From Aptenodytes patagonicus (taxonomy: Eukaryota; Chordata; Aves; Sphenisciformes; Spheniscidae): a stretch of DNA of 64,000 nt. Shown here piece after piece: positions 48,808-59,509 of the stretch (within the stretch, counting starts at the first letter, position 1; each line of letters starts with the position of its first letter). The notes under the pieces were generated by a model. That model did no database searches. It had not been told where the DNA came from and saw only the letters and a program-made list of their open reading frames with translations. The stretch is taken from assembly GCF_965638725.1 (NCBI RefSeq), contig NC_134956.1, positions 186,001 through 250,000 on the forward strand. Direction: 5' to 3'. Position numbers and translations under genes: made by a program.

Positions 48808-50220
48808 TACATAGAATCATAGAATCACAGAATGGTTTGGGTTGGAAGGGACCTTCAAAGATCATTTAGTTGAACCCCACTGCCATGGGCAGGGACATCT
48901 TTCACTAGATCATGTTGCTCAAAGTCCCATTCAACCTGATCTTGAACACTTCCAGTGATGGGAAGTATGCATTTCCACTGCAGCCCAGGCTGCCACCAAT
49001 CTTGACCTCTCTAATTAGTTCATCTGTGTTGGTAACACAGATCCAGTAATGCTTCTTCTCTGGTTGGGCTGTCTTATCAACTGGATTAAGAAATTATCCT
49101 TGGTGTACTCCCAAGCATCTCCTGGACTGCTTACAGCTTGCTGTGATGCTTTTCCAGCAGATGTCAGGTGGACTGAAGTCCCACCTTTTTAGAGGAATAT
49201 GTCTTAATTCCTTTGAGACTTTTCACAGGTGTTTCCTATTGATTTCTAATATATCAGCAGCCCTTAGCTCTTCTATTACTACTCAAAGCTCCCCACACTA
49301 AGTCTAGTTTAAAGCTCCCCTTATAAGTCTGGCCAGCTTGTTGGCAAAGACCCTCTTGCCCCACTTGGTCAGGTGAATCCCATCAGCTCCCAACAGACCC
49401 AGCTACTCAAAGGTAGATCCATGATCATAGAAACCATAACCTTGAGTATGGCACCAGCCACGCAGCCAAGCATTCACCTGTTCAATTCGTCTCCTCCTTC
49501 CTGATCCCTTACTCTGGGAAGACAGAGAATACCACCTACGCTCCTGATCCTTTTAACGTTGCTTATGTCCCTTTAACAGACATAAAATCTCTTTTGATGG
49601 TTCTAAGTTGCCTTGTTGCAGTGTCATTAAACCCTACATGGAATAGTAGGGTTCACCAGGCTTTGCAGCCTCTCAGTGACATTGTGAATGCGAGCTCCTG
49701 GTAGGCGGCAAACTTCTCTAGAAAAACTGTCTGGACAGCAAATGGGTGCTTAGATGCCTCTCAGCAAGGAATCTGCAATTACTAACACTTTACGTGCTTT
49801 TCTGGTGGCACTGGTTCTAATGCAGATGCGTGGTTGGATCAACTTTGTATGGTAAGCTTTTTCTGGATCCTGTCCATTACTCACGTGCTCTTCATTCTCC
49901 AACCCCAGAGCATCCTATCTGTTATGTAGGGGCACTTCAGGGGAAGGGGGAAGCATCTTTCTGCCCTAAGCAGAAACAAGGGTCCAGTCTCCTTCATCTC
50001 ATCGGTTACTTGTGTCAGTCAGCTTGAGGTTGAACTCAGGTTACCTTCCCCTTGCACAGCCTTAAGGCAGGGCTGTCACTCAGCCTGGGACAGTGCACAA
50101 TACCACATATCGATCTCCTTCTCACATTCCTGGATACTGTGCTGCCTGTTGAGCTCCTCTTGTAACATAGATACTTGTTTGAAGAGTTCTTCTGGCCGGG
50201 CACACTTGCAGGTATGACCA
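48808..50220 (-). mobile_element. CR1 LINE with internal losses
   Basis: The 3' tail (catagaatcatagaatcaca) at 48808 is followed by ORF2 5' sequence and then an ORF1-like coiled-coil segment on the minus strand (MLQEELNRQHSIQECEKEID) near 50080-50215. Most of ORF2 is missing. Confidence 0.7.
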
Positions 50221-50224
50221 CTGC

Positions 50225-51080
50225 CTTCAGGTAGCAAGGGTAGAGAGGCCTTACAGAGAGATCTTGACAGATTAGAGCACGGAGCAATCATCAACCATAT
50301 GAAATTTAACAAGGACAAATGCTGGATTCTGCACCTGGGATGGTATAATCCTGGATGTACATGCAGACTGGAAGACAAGAGGCTGGAGTGCAGCCCTGCA
50401 GAAAGGGATCTGGGAGTTTTGGTTGATGGTAAGCTCTATATGAGTCAACAATGTGTCCTGGCAGCCAAAAGGGACAACTGTATCTTGGGGTGCATTAAGC
50501 ACAGTACAGCTAAACCGGTCGAAAGAAGTGATTGTCCCACTCTACTCAGCATTGGTGCGGCCTCACCTTGAGTACTGTGTGCAGTTTTGGGGCTCCACAA
50601 TATAAGGAGGATATAAAAATATTAGAATGTGTCCAAAGGAGGGCAACAAAGATGGTGAACGGACTAGAGGGCATGACTTATGAGGAGTAACTGAGGATAG
50701 CAGGTTTCTTCAGCATAGAGCAGAGGAGACTGAGAGGTGATCTCATTGCTGTCTACAACTTCCTCATCAGGGGGAGCAGAGAGGGAGGTGTTGATGTCTA
50801 CTCTCTAGTGTCCAGTGATAGGACACGAGGGAATGGCTTAAGGCTGCATCGGAGAAGTTCACATTGGCTATCAGGAAAAAGTTCTTCACTGAGAAGGTTG
50901 TCAAGCACTGGAACAAGCTCTCCAGGGAAGTGGTCATGGCCCCTAGCCTGTCAGTGTTCAAGAAGTGTTTGGACAACAATATATGGTTTAACTTTTAGGT
51001 TGTCCTGTGTGGAGTCAGGAGTTGGTCTTGATGATCTTCATGGCTCCCTTCCAACTCAGAATATTATATGATTCTATGAC
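50225..51080 (+). mobile_element. CR1 LINE, 3' end
   Basis: The plus strand encodes the ORF2 C-terminus ([39 protein letters not shown]) with stops, ending in ttatatgattctatgac. It abuts the opposite-strand CR1 head to head. Confidence 0.88.
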
Positions 51081-52220
51081 AAGCCTCCACAACAGCCAGG
51101 TGCCTGCTCTTGCCCTATCAGCTACTCAGCCACCAGGGACATCATGAGCACCTGCACAAGACAGGTTTTTCCCCCTGGACTATCAGCTATCAGCAGCCAG
51201 TTCAAACTGTGGAAAGCTGACCCTAGCAGCAGCAGCAGCAGTTGACATGCTGAGAGGAGTGCAAGGCTTGTGAGGTCCCCAGGAGGCGTCTGAGGGGGTT
51301 TCTGGGCCCCTGAAACCCTTGGGCTGTGTGAGTGGGGAGGGACCAGGTGGCAGCAAAGATGACCAGCTGCTGGAGGACACCAAGACACTGGGGGACTGCA
51401 GCTTCACCAACCAGACCACCCACCTCCAGGTCCTCATCACCAGTCATAATTCCTCCCCTCCCCCCAGGAAACTCAAGCAGTGGTGACCACTTGACAGAAA
51501 GCTATGTCCTCTGCATCCTCTGTGGTATTATCACCCACTGGGTCCAGTGCAGCTACCCAGACAGAGCTTCCAAGGAAGCATGCAGCCATCCCGGTCTCCA
51601 GCTGCAGGGTGTGCCCAAGGTTTTTACTGGTGTAGAAACTGGCCAGTAGCAAGAATGTCTGTGGGAGATGTGCACCCATGTAGAACTGCTCAGCTTGGTG
51701 GCTGAGCTTCGGGAGGAAGTGGACAGGTTGAGGAGCATCCAGCAGTCCAAGGAGGTTGACTGGTGGAACCATACTCTGCCCTCACTGGAACAGAAATGTC
51801 AACTAGGCATAACACATGACAAGGGGGATCCTGCGCTCCACCAGGCAGAAAGAAGTGACTTGAGGGATAGCGGTGAATGGAAACAATTCTCTGCTCAGGG
51901 CAGCAGGAGAAGCTTCTCCTTGTCTACCTTGCCTTCCCAGGTGCCCTTATGCAACAGATACAAGGCTCTGGAATTGGAAGGACGGGGACATGATGAGGTG
52001 GGTGACGATCCATCTATGCTAGATGAGTCACCAAGGTCAGGTCAGCCTATCCCCTGCATCATGACCACCTCCATGAAGACAAAATGGCCAGTTTTGCCAT
52101 CTGATCCTACCCTATCATCTACTCAGCTACCAGAGACATCACAAGCACCTGCACAAGCCAGGTGCCTGCTCCTGCCCTATCATCTACTCAGGAACCTGTG
52201 ACATCACAAGAACCTGAACA
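51080..52220 (+). mobile_element. CR1 5' region with ORF1-like frame and ~60-bp repeats
   Basis: Copies of the ~60-bp repeat (caggtgcctgctcttgccct, catcaya-type, gcacctgcacaag) flank the block at 51.08-51.20 and 52.12-52.21 kb. Between them the frame at 51668-52201 has a coiled-coil-like LVAELREEVDRLRSIQQSKE, followed by VPLCNRYKALELEG. Both are typical of CR1 ORF1, the RNA-binding partner of ORF2. The frame is a remnant. Confidence 0.6.
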
Positions 52221-52680
52221 AGCCATGGAAAACAGGTGCAAAATGGATGAAAAGCCTTACACTTTTTCTACAACTGGGGATCTGGCACATATTTTGGGGG
52301 CTTCTCTGGGTGTTGCTGCAAAGAAATGTCTCTTAGTGGTGGACATCACAGGAAGGTTTAGCTCACTCTACCGCTACATCGACCTTGTAGAGCACCAGCT
52401 TGTCAGGGCCTTTGCACTTCCTTTATTGTGCTGTGGTCCAGCCAGCGGTAATAACAAGATCTGATAAGCCACACGATCAGCATTGAAATAAAGATAGACC
52501 AGAACAAGCATGTTTGCTTTCGCTTTGGAAGGTGATTGTGAAGGTGCATCTTTGGCTCAAGAAACCTCTGGTATTTTAAGAAACCACACCAAAATGGTAG
52601 TAGAGAAAAGCTATGGATACCTGTGCTTGTACATGAAGCCCAGGCTGGCAGTAGTCTTCCTGGTTCTCAAGGTGTTCCTG
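52221..52680. other. no recognisable gene
   Basis: Short open frames only. This stretch lies between CR1 5' sequence and the DNA-virus-like remnant. I could not tell whether it belongs to either. Confidence 0.4.
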
Positions 52681-52689
52681 TGATGCTGG

Positions 52690-53415
52690 GTGATGGGTGT
52701 TGGAGGTATATCCTGTACACTGTTTGGAAAGGCCATCCCGTGTTTGAAAAGGGGTTGGAAATTGTTTAAAAAAAGGTGTTTGGCCATGTTTCCAAGGATA
52801 AATTGGAAACACCATCAAATCAGGAGGGCTCAGCACTTGCTTATATTCAAAGAAAAACCCTTAAAAGAAAGAGAGCCATGCCACGCCCCCAAGAAGAAGA
52901 AAAAGAACAGCAAGCCAGGCAGAACACGGCAAAATAAAGAGAAAACCCAGAGAAAGAGGTCGTGTTCTACCATTAGAAAAGGAAATATATTTGAAAAAGG
53001 ATGGCTGTCATTTCTGGCTGCTCAGAAGAATGTACCAAATCCCAGCTGGATTTGTGTGAAGTGTCCCTAGCGCAGAGCAGCACTGAGAAAAGCCTGTTTA
53101 TTGAGGTGCCTTCACTTTCCACTATTGCAGATTCTGCACCGCTGCACTTTTTCATAGCTAGGAATGAGGAATATTATGTAGATCTAAACAACACCCTGCT
53201 GCATCATTGCTGCAAGATTGAAAAAGGTGATGGGTCCAACCTCGGAGTCGGTGAGGCCATGGGTCTCGTGAATTACCCACTGCCCTCTATTTTCAGCCAG
53301 CTGGGGGACCAGCTGAGAAGCCAGAGCAACAACTGCAACCCCTACCACACCTTCATTGAGTTGCTTCTCAATTACAGCTGTGACACACTGTCCATGCATT
53401 TCTCCACAGGGCTAA
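52690..53415 (+). pseudogene. Polinton/adintovirus-like remnant: pre-capsid protein and capsid N-terminus
   Basis: Two overlapping open frames. The first (52690-53070) starts with a Gly/hydrophobic-basic stretch (GVGGISCTLFGKAIPCLKRG) and continues into a Lys/Arg cluster (PKKKKKNSKPGRTRQNKEK). This resembles the small membrane-active or core-like protein often placed just before the capsid gene in Polinton (Maverick) and adintovirus elements. The second starts at ATG 53001 and for about 138 codons shows capsid-like landmarks: SEECTKSQLDL, EKSLFIEVPSLS, EEYYVDLNNTLLHH, LVNYPLPSIFSQLGDQ and SQSNNCNPYHTFIELLLNYS. This matches the first jelly roll of a double jelly-roll major capsid protein. At about 53416 an LTR fragment replaces the rest. 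No stops in this part; no integrase, polymerase, ATPase or protease found nearby. Family recognition is from pattern only. Confidence 0.68.
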
Positions 53416-53775
53416 TTCAGCTATTGCTGAACAGTGCTTACACAGCACCAAGACCTTTTCTGCTCCTCACGCTGCGCTGCCGAAGAATGGGCTGGGTGTG
53501 CACAAGAAATTGTGGGGGGACACAGCTGGGACAGCTGACCCCAACTGACCAAAGGGATATCCCACACCATATGATGTTGTGCTCAGTAATAAAAACTGAA
53601 GGAAGGAGGAAGGGAAGACATTCAGAGTTACAGTGTTTGTCTGCCCAATAACCATTATGTGTGAAAGAGCCCTGCTTTCTTGGAGTTGGCTGAACATCTG
53701 CCTGCTGATGGGAAGTAGTAAATTAATTCCTTATTTTGCTTTGCTTACATGCACAGCTTTTGCCTTAACTATGCT
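53416..53775 (+). repeat. truncated LTR, same family as the 41.6-kb solo LTR
   Basis: From ctgaacagtgcttacacagc it follows the minus strand of the 41.6-kb LTR (gtgcacaagaa, gggacagctgacccc, ctgaccaaagggatat), then the tttgctttgcttacatgcac segment. It cuts off the capsid-like frame. Confidence 0.7.
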
Positions 53776-54360
53776 GTGAAAAATGCAGCAAAAGCCTGAC
53801 TCAGGGAGCATTTTAATAGGCTGCTCAGCACCCAGGTGTGGAGATACTTTACAGCACCCTCAATTGGTGCTGGCCCACCAATTAGGGCCCATCAAGGGCC
53901 CATTAGTTAGTGCAACTGAGGGCCTCTGTTTCTCCTGTCTCCATTACATTTGCCTGCCAGGCTTGTGTCTCTGGAGATGCCCTTGATGACTTCTCTCTTT
54001 CCCTTGGTATCCCATTTGAGGAGGTACACGGCCAGGTGATCCTGCTGCAATAAACATTCCCTCACCCCATGGACCCTCACCAGTCCGTGCAACTGGCCAG
54101 GTCAGGCTCCTGTCAGGTTGGCGTTGCTGTCTGTTGCTGGCCGTGGTCATGGGCTCCCCCAGCCCCTCTGGGCCCTGCCACTGGTCAGAGGAGCCCCGTG
54201 CCTGGCTCCTGCCTGCTGACACCGTGGGCATCCGTGGCTGTGCCCAGGCGTGGAGCTCAGCCAGAGCCGGTGCCTCACAGGGTTTGCTGTTGGTACCACC
54301 CGGACACTGACACTTGTGTGATGGCTGTGTCACACTCTGTCACACACTCTTGTGTCATAC
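53776..54360. other. no recognisable gene
   Basis: GC-balanced sequence just beyond the polyA signal of the minus-strand gene. I see nothing specific in it. Confidence 0.4.
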
Positions 54361-54366
54361 TCTGTC

Positions 54367-54372
54367 TTTATT
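54367..54372 (-). terminator. polyadenylation signal of the unassigned minus-strand gene
   Basis: AATAAA on the minus strand about 250 bp after the predicted stop (54627-54625), a normal 3' UTR spacing. Confidence 0.4.
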
Positions 54373-57300
54373 TGGAGAGAAATGTCTGATACCCAAAGCT
54401 GTCAGTGGGGTTTCTGCCACCACAACCCCAGCCCGAATCTCTTGCAGGAGAGCTGGGGCAGCAGGTGCAGGGGACAGGGGAGCCATTTCAGTTGGGGCTG
54501 GAGGGTGCTGGGCCAGGCCTGCAGCTACCAGGCAGCCGAGGCTAGGCCAGGGGGGTGTGGGGGCCTGGGAGAGGCAGGGCGCGCTGGTTCTCCAGGCATG
54601 AGCAGCGGCTGCTGACTCCATCTCTCAGGTGTGCCAGGGCGGCTGGTCTGGCTGTCTGGGCACAAGGGGCAGCCGCTGCTGTTGGTTGGGGCTACTGAAG
54701 CTGCGGAGAGGCACCTGTGGAGAGAGGAGGTTGCTGAAGCCCTTGGCTGCATATGGGACACAGGGACTCTCTGGACCAGAAATGCTTTGTGGCTCCGAGC
54801 AGCCATCTAAGAAAGCAGTGGGGTGGGAAAGCAGCGACTCACTCTTGTCTCCTCCTCCTCCGGATCACTACACACCACAATGCTGTCCCAAGCAGCAGGG
54901 AAACCAGGACTGTCACTGTGCCTATCATACAGCGCCTTTGTAGATCTTGGGTATGCGAAACACTTGGGCTTCTCTCACTGACCCCACCTGGAGGACCAAT
55001 TTGGGGTGTTACTCAGTCCTGTGCACCACGGGTAACTTCACAGCACATCTGATATGGCCAGGAAATCTTTTTCCCTTTGTTAGCAGCTCTGCAATGCTTC
55101 CTGGCTTGCAGCAGAAGCAAAGGGAACTCCCCAAGCCAGTGCACATCAATGTGCTTGGGAGCCTCTCCTTCGCCTCTCAGCTTTCTTTACATGCTGGGAT
55201 GTCCATAATCCAGTTCTCCCAGGGTCACAGTTTTGCTCCCCCTTCTTGGTGATTCTTCACATGCCAAAATTTCTTTTGCACCCACTCACCTGCGCTTTCC
55301 TATGACCCCCAGTGCTGTTGACCCTTTAGGACAAGTTGTCCCACTGAACAAAACTCAGAAGGAGAGCACGGGGGGAGCGCAGCTGCTTGACCAGTCACTC
55401 CTTCGAGGGACATGGACGAAAACAATCCCTGCAGCAGGGAGTGCCACCCCCAACTCTCCCTCCCCCTGGGCCAGCTCCCACACCCCGAGGGGATGGAGTC
55501 AGGCCCTCTCAGGAGACACCTGAACCTTGCTCTCCCCTTCTGCCTTTTTTCCAGCACGGGCACCGCTTGCAGGTGCTCCCAGGTTTCAGGACATGTCTCC
55601 CACTTAGGGACCCCCGCAAGACTGCTCAGTACCTTGATTTTTTTGAAAAAACTCGTATACGCTGCCCTGGTGGTCTTCTCCAGGCCTTGACAGCACTGCC
55701 AAAAAGCAGAGACGCCAGGTAAAGCCTCCGCACGGCTCAGGCACAGAGGATGCAGGAGGACGGGGAGGTTCCCTCTAAGGCTCTGCCCAATCTGGGAGTC
55801 AGGGCATCGCTCTGGACCTCAGCTGATGGGAGGGATCCCGCTCTGTGCTGCTCTTGTTCCTTGGGCCTCTAGGGACTCACGGCAAGCTCTGGGATGCAGC
55901 TCCGGCGGGAGCCACATTCGTGCAAGAGTCACATGTCCCATCATCTGCGGAACGTGGTCCAGATGCCACGACCCAAAGCACTTTCAGCTTTGGCTGTTGA
56001 CGTGACGTGCAAGAGCAGGCACTGGGGGAAGAGCCTGCTGACACACAGCGATCCTGATGGGTGACACCAGCTGACCACGGGACAGCAATTACCTGGCGTG
56101 CTGGTGGCTTGCATCGCCTCTGTTTCTATGGCAGAGACTGGCAGTGAGCCATGGCTCCCTTCCCAAAACGCCTCCTTCTGCACCGCCTCTCGGTCCGTCT
56201 CTTGAGAAAGAAAGCGGGACAGTTGGATCAGACAGAACCCTTCCCCGTCAGGGAGATGGCACCTTCAGGTGGCAACACTTCTCAAAGACATTGATAAGGT
56301 TTAGAAACAAGGCCTGGGCTTTTGGGGCTGCGCCTAGCCACTAGCCCAAGCAGCCGCCACGCCTGACCTGCTGGGAGACCAGGAAATTGCACGCGATCTT
56401 CTGGTTTGCATTGCACGTAGTGCGTTTTTGGCAAACTGTAAGGTGATGCATTTATGGTGAAGGCATTTATGCCTTCCTTCAAAGAGGACGGGAAGAAGCT
56501 GCAGCCAGGCCAGCCGGGAAACAGCCCTTCTGAGAAGGGCTCCTCCGCAAGGCCCTCGTGCCCTTCCCTGTAAGCGCCAGCAACGGTCACACTCGTCCCA
56601 CCCCGGCTATCGGTCTGCAGACGGGAAGTCGAGCACAACCCAAAAAGCCTGCCGAAGCAGCATCTCCACCCGACTTCCAGCACTAGGAAAGGGCAACCAG
56701 CGTTGCCTGGGACCTCGCTCCCGCCTGGAACTGGCCCAGTGGCCAGCAGTGCTGTGCATGAGCTGAACACAAGTTCGGCACACGCCAGGCCCTCAAATCT
56801 GCCTAGCGACATCTGCACAAGCCACCTCTGAGCCGTACTGGTGACACTGGGGCAGCAGCTGCCCCTGGCACTCGGCTTGAACCACAACTGGCAGCAGAGG
56901 CTCTGCACCATCTCTGTGGCTTGCCAGCGCCTGCAAGGCGTGAAACCCAGTGTCACTGCTGTGAGGCTCTGATCGATCCCTTCCCGCTGTGCAGGCTACA
57001 GCGTGTCCAGATGTGCATCTAAAACCTCCGGTTGCCGAGTCTGACAGCTAAGGCAGAGAGAAATATACTCACCGTGTCCTCTCTCCAGTTGCTTCAGAAT
57101 TTGCTTTAGGATTTCAGATGCCTCCGGGGACTTTTTTCCTCTTTTACTGTGGTACTTTGCTCTTGGAGAACCTTAACAGAAAGTATTCAGTTCAATTTCA
57201 CATGAATAAAATACAGAACACCAGCGCACAGCCTGTGAGGTCAGTAAAGACTGACTATTCACCCCTGGGATGCCAGCCAGGCTCTAGTGCAGGATCCAGC

Positions 57301-58813
57301 CGAGGAGCTGGAAGAGTCCTCCCTACGGGCACATCTGTAACTAAACACCCAGGAGAAGCCTCCATCATATATTGTGATCTACATCAGCAGCACTGAATCG
57401 CAGAAGCGGTAAGGGGATCACGCAAGGAGAGGGCACACACATGCAGATCTCTGTCCTTACACCTGCAGAGGCACACAGCTGGCTGACCTTTGGGCTTTGA
57501 GCCAGCAGCTCTCAAAGGGAGGAAAAAGCCGTGACGTACCCATGTCATCTCCTGGAGGCTCAGGCCTGGAACGCAGCCAGGAAGCTGGATCACCTCTGCC
57601 GACAGGCACGGCTGCAAAGAAGCACAGGACAGAACAGCTCCCGTGACACAGTTCAAGATACTTCTTCAAGCCAGAGTGGCAGTGAGTGCAATTCAAAGAC
57701 GGGGGTGGCAGTGAGTGCAATTCAAAGACAGGGTTACTCCGCGGCACTCGTCTCTCCCTTCCGCTCAGGAGCACGGTGCAAAGATTACCGCGTGCCTGCA
57801 GTGGCACCATGCTGGGATGAAAAAAACCATGCATGGAGCTGCCGGGAGAAAGGACTGCCCGGAGCTCACACCAGCTCTAAACTCAACCCCAACAAGTCCG
57901 CTGGCTTGGTAGCCGGCACCAGGAGCAGCACAGGGTCGGAGTGGCTGGCAAAGACAGCTTCACAAGGCAAAGCACCCCGGGGCACATCACTGAGCCCGAC
58001 CCACTCCCTCTCTGCTCTTCTGCATCTCTGTGCATCAGCCACGGAAAGACTAAGTTACATTTCACACGGAAAGAAAATTAAAAGATAAATGTTCATTCCT
58101 CTCACTGACATATCCGTGGGATCACCCTGAGGCTCAAGGACAGGATCAGGCCAAGAAGTCGGGAAGCCATCAACCTTGACAGCTCTTTAAGTAAAATTGC
58201 ACATGAATAAGCTCTTGCCACATTATCAATGTTTATTCCTTCAAGGAAACAGACATCAAGAACTTATTTCCAGGATGCCCCCAGGGCTCAAAATGAGCAT
58301 CCAGCTGAGAGGCTGGACAAGCATTGCCACCACCCTCATCTAGAAGCAAACACATATGAGAAATATTTCCATTGCATGTTGGGATCCACTTCTACCTTCG
58401 TGAACTGCAGGCACTGGAAGGGGGGTCAGGTAACAACGTGGGAGCCAGGTGTAGGTGGAGACTGCCAAAGCTGCAGAGGGGCCTGGTGACCTCTTGGCTG
58501 GCTCCTTGCAGCTCTCCAAACACTCTTTCCAGGCCATGTGCAACACCCCTCGAGGGGCGGACGGACCAACATAGGGCCCCTCGGGGCTTTCTTACCGGGA
58601 GAGCTCTCACGCACACAGAGGAAGCCCTCGCCAAAGCACTGGGGGGAAAAACCATCATCCACGCTTCTCGGGGAGAAGAGCCCGCTGGCCCGTGAAAGGC
58701 TGCACCAGTGCTGCCCGCTTACCTGCTCCCCGCGCTCGCCACGGAGCAGCCCAGGCAGCCCTGGCATGCAGGGCCACCAGGAGGAGGAGGAGGAGGCAGC
58801 GGGCGGTGGCCAT
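54367..58813 (-). CDS. unassigned spliced gene, predicted type I membrane protein
   Basis: Exon-like blocks on the minus strand that join without stops: 58813-58723 (ATG; signal peptide MATARCLLLLLLVALHARAA), 57611-57540, 57171-57073 (ASEILKQILKQLERG), 56327-56263 (ALFLNLINVFEKCCHLK), 56198-56093, 55695-55633, 54987-54843 (transmembrane GTVTVLVSLLLGTALWCVVI then five Arg) and 54700-54625 (tail ending QPDQPPWHT and stop). Nearly all junctions are phase 1, borders are GT/AG, and AATAAA lies at 54372-54367. The total is about 240 residues: secretion signal, short helical or Cys-containing ectodomain, one membrane pass, basic-Pro tail. This recalls membrane-bound helical cytokines in layout only; I do not recognise the family. 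Weak points are poor pyrimidine tracts at 56327, alternative acceptors at 54714/54700, and a good-looking exon at 58638-58596 that does not fit the frame. Could be a pseudogene. Confidence 0.45.
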
Positions 58814-58833
58814 GGCCGCCTGCGCTCGCACCA

Positions 58834-58884
<51 letters not shown>
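58834..58884 (+). repeat. (CTG)n microsatellite, interrupted by TTG
   Basis: About 17 triplets of CTG with two TTG interruptions, directly 5' of the predicted minus-strand ATG. It would lie in the 5' UTR of that gene as CAG repeats. Confidence 0.9.
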
Positions 58885-59509
58885 CACTGCTGCAATTGGG
58901 GCCGGGGACTGAGCAGTCAGTCCTCATGGCCGGCGCGGCACCGCGGGGCTCTGTGACCTCACAGTCCTGCTGTGACCTCACGGCCGGGCCGAGGCTGCGT
59001 GGGGACGGCTCTCAGGGCGCTCGTGGAGAGCCGCTGGCGCACAGCCAGGGGAGCTGCCCTCCCGGGGAGGGGAGCACGTCCCGCCGGGCAGCTCTGTCCA
59101 AGGGCTGGGACACAGTCCCACCGGGGGCTGAGCCCACAGCTCTGCTCTGCTTCCCGGGCACCGTCACAGGGGCAGCGAGGAGCTCACAGTCCCCCAGAAC
59201 AACAGGAAACCACAGCCAAGGGATTTCTGACCTCCTCGGGTGCTGTTAGCCACAGCTCATGAGGCTGAAGCGTGAGTGATTTCAGTCTCGCGACAAGTGC
59301 AAGATCCCCTCCTGTAGGCAGCTTCCAGGCTGGAGCCCAGTTTGACGCCTTGGGGCACCCCAGGGCTAACGAGCCACTTTCCTTTTGCGGGAAAGATGAA
59401 GCCTTTACTTTTCCATTTCTTCTTCTTGTGAAATTTGAGGGAATGCTTTCCGTCAGGGTCCTCAAAGAGCAAAGTCAATCAATAAAACAGAAAAAATATT
59501 CTCTTAAAT

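Noticed and set aside
54525-54806. Alternative last exon from acceptor 54714 giving a longer Cys/Pro-rich tail
   Set aside because: In phase too, but the shorter tail from acceptor 54700 ends at a stop with a normal 3' UTR. I kept the shorter one without excluding the other.
58708-59262. Plus-strand protein starting with a poly-Leu signal peptide
   Set aside because: The leucines come from the CTG microsatellite. The following sequence shows no domain and no supported exon border.
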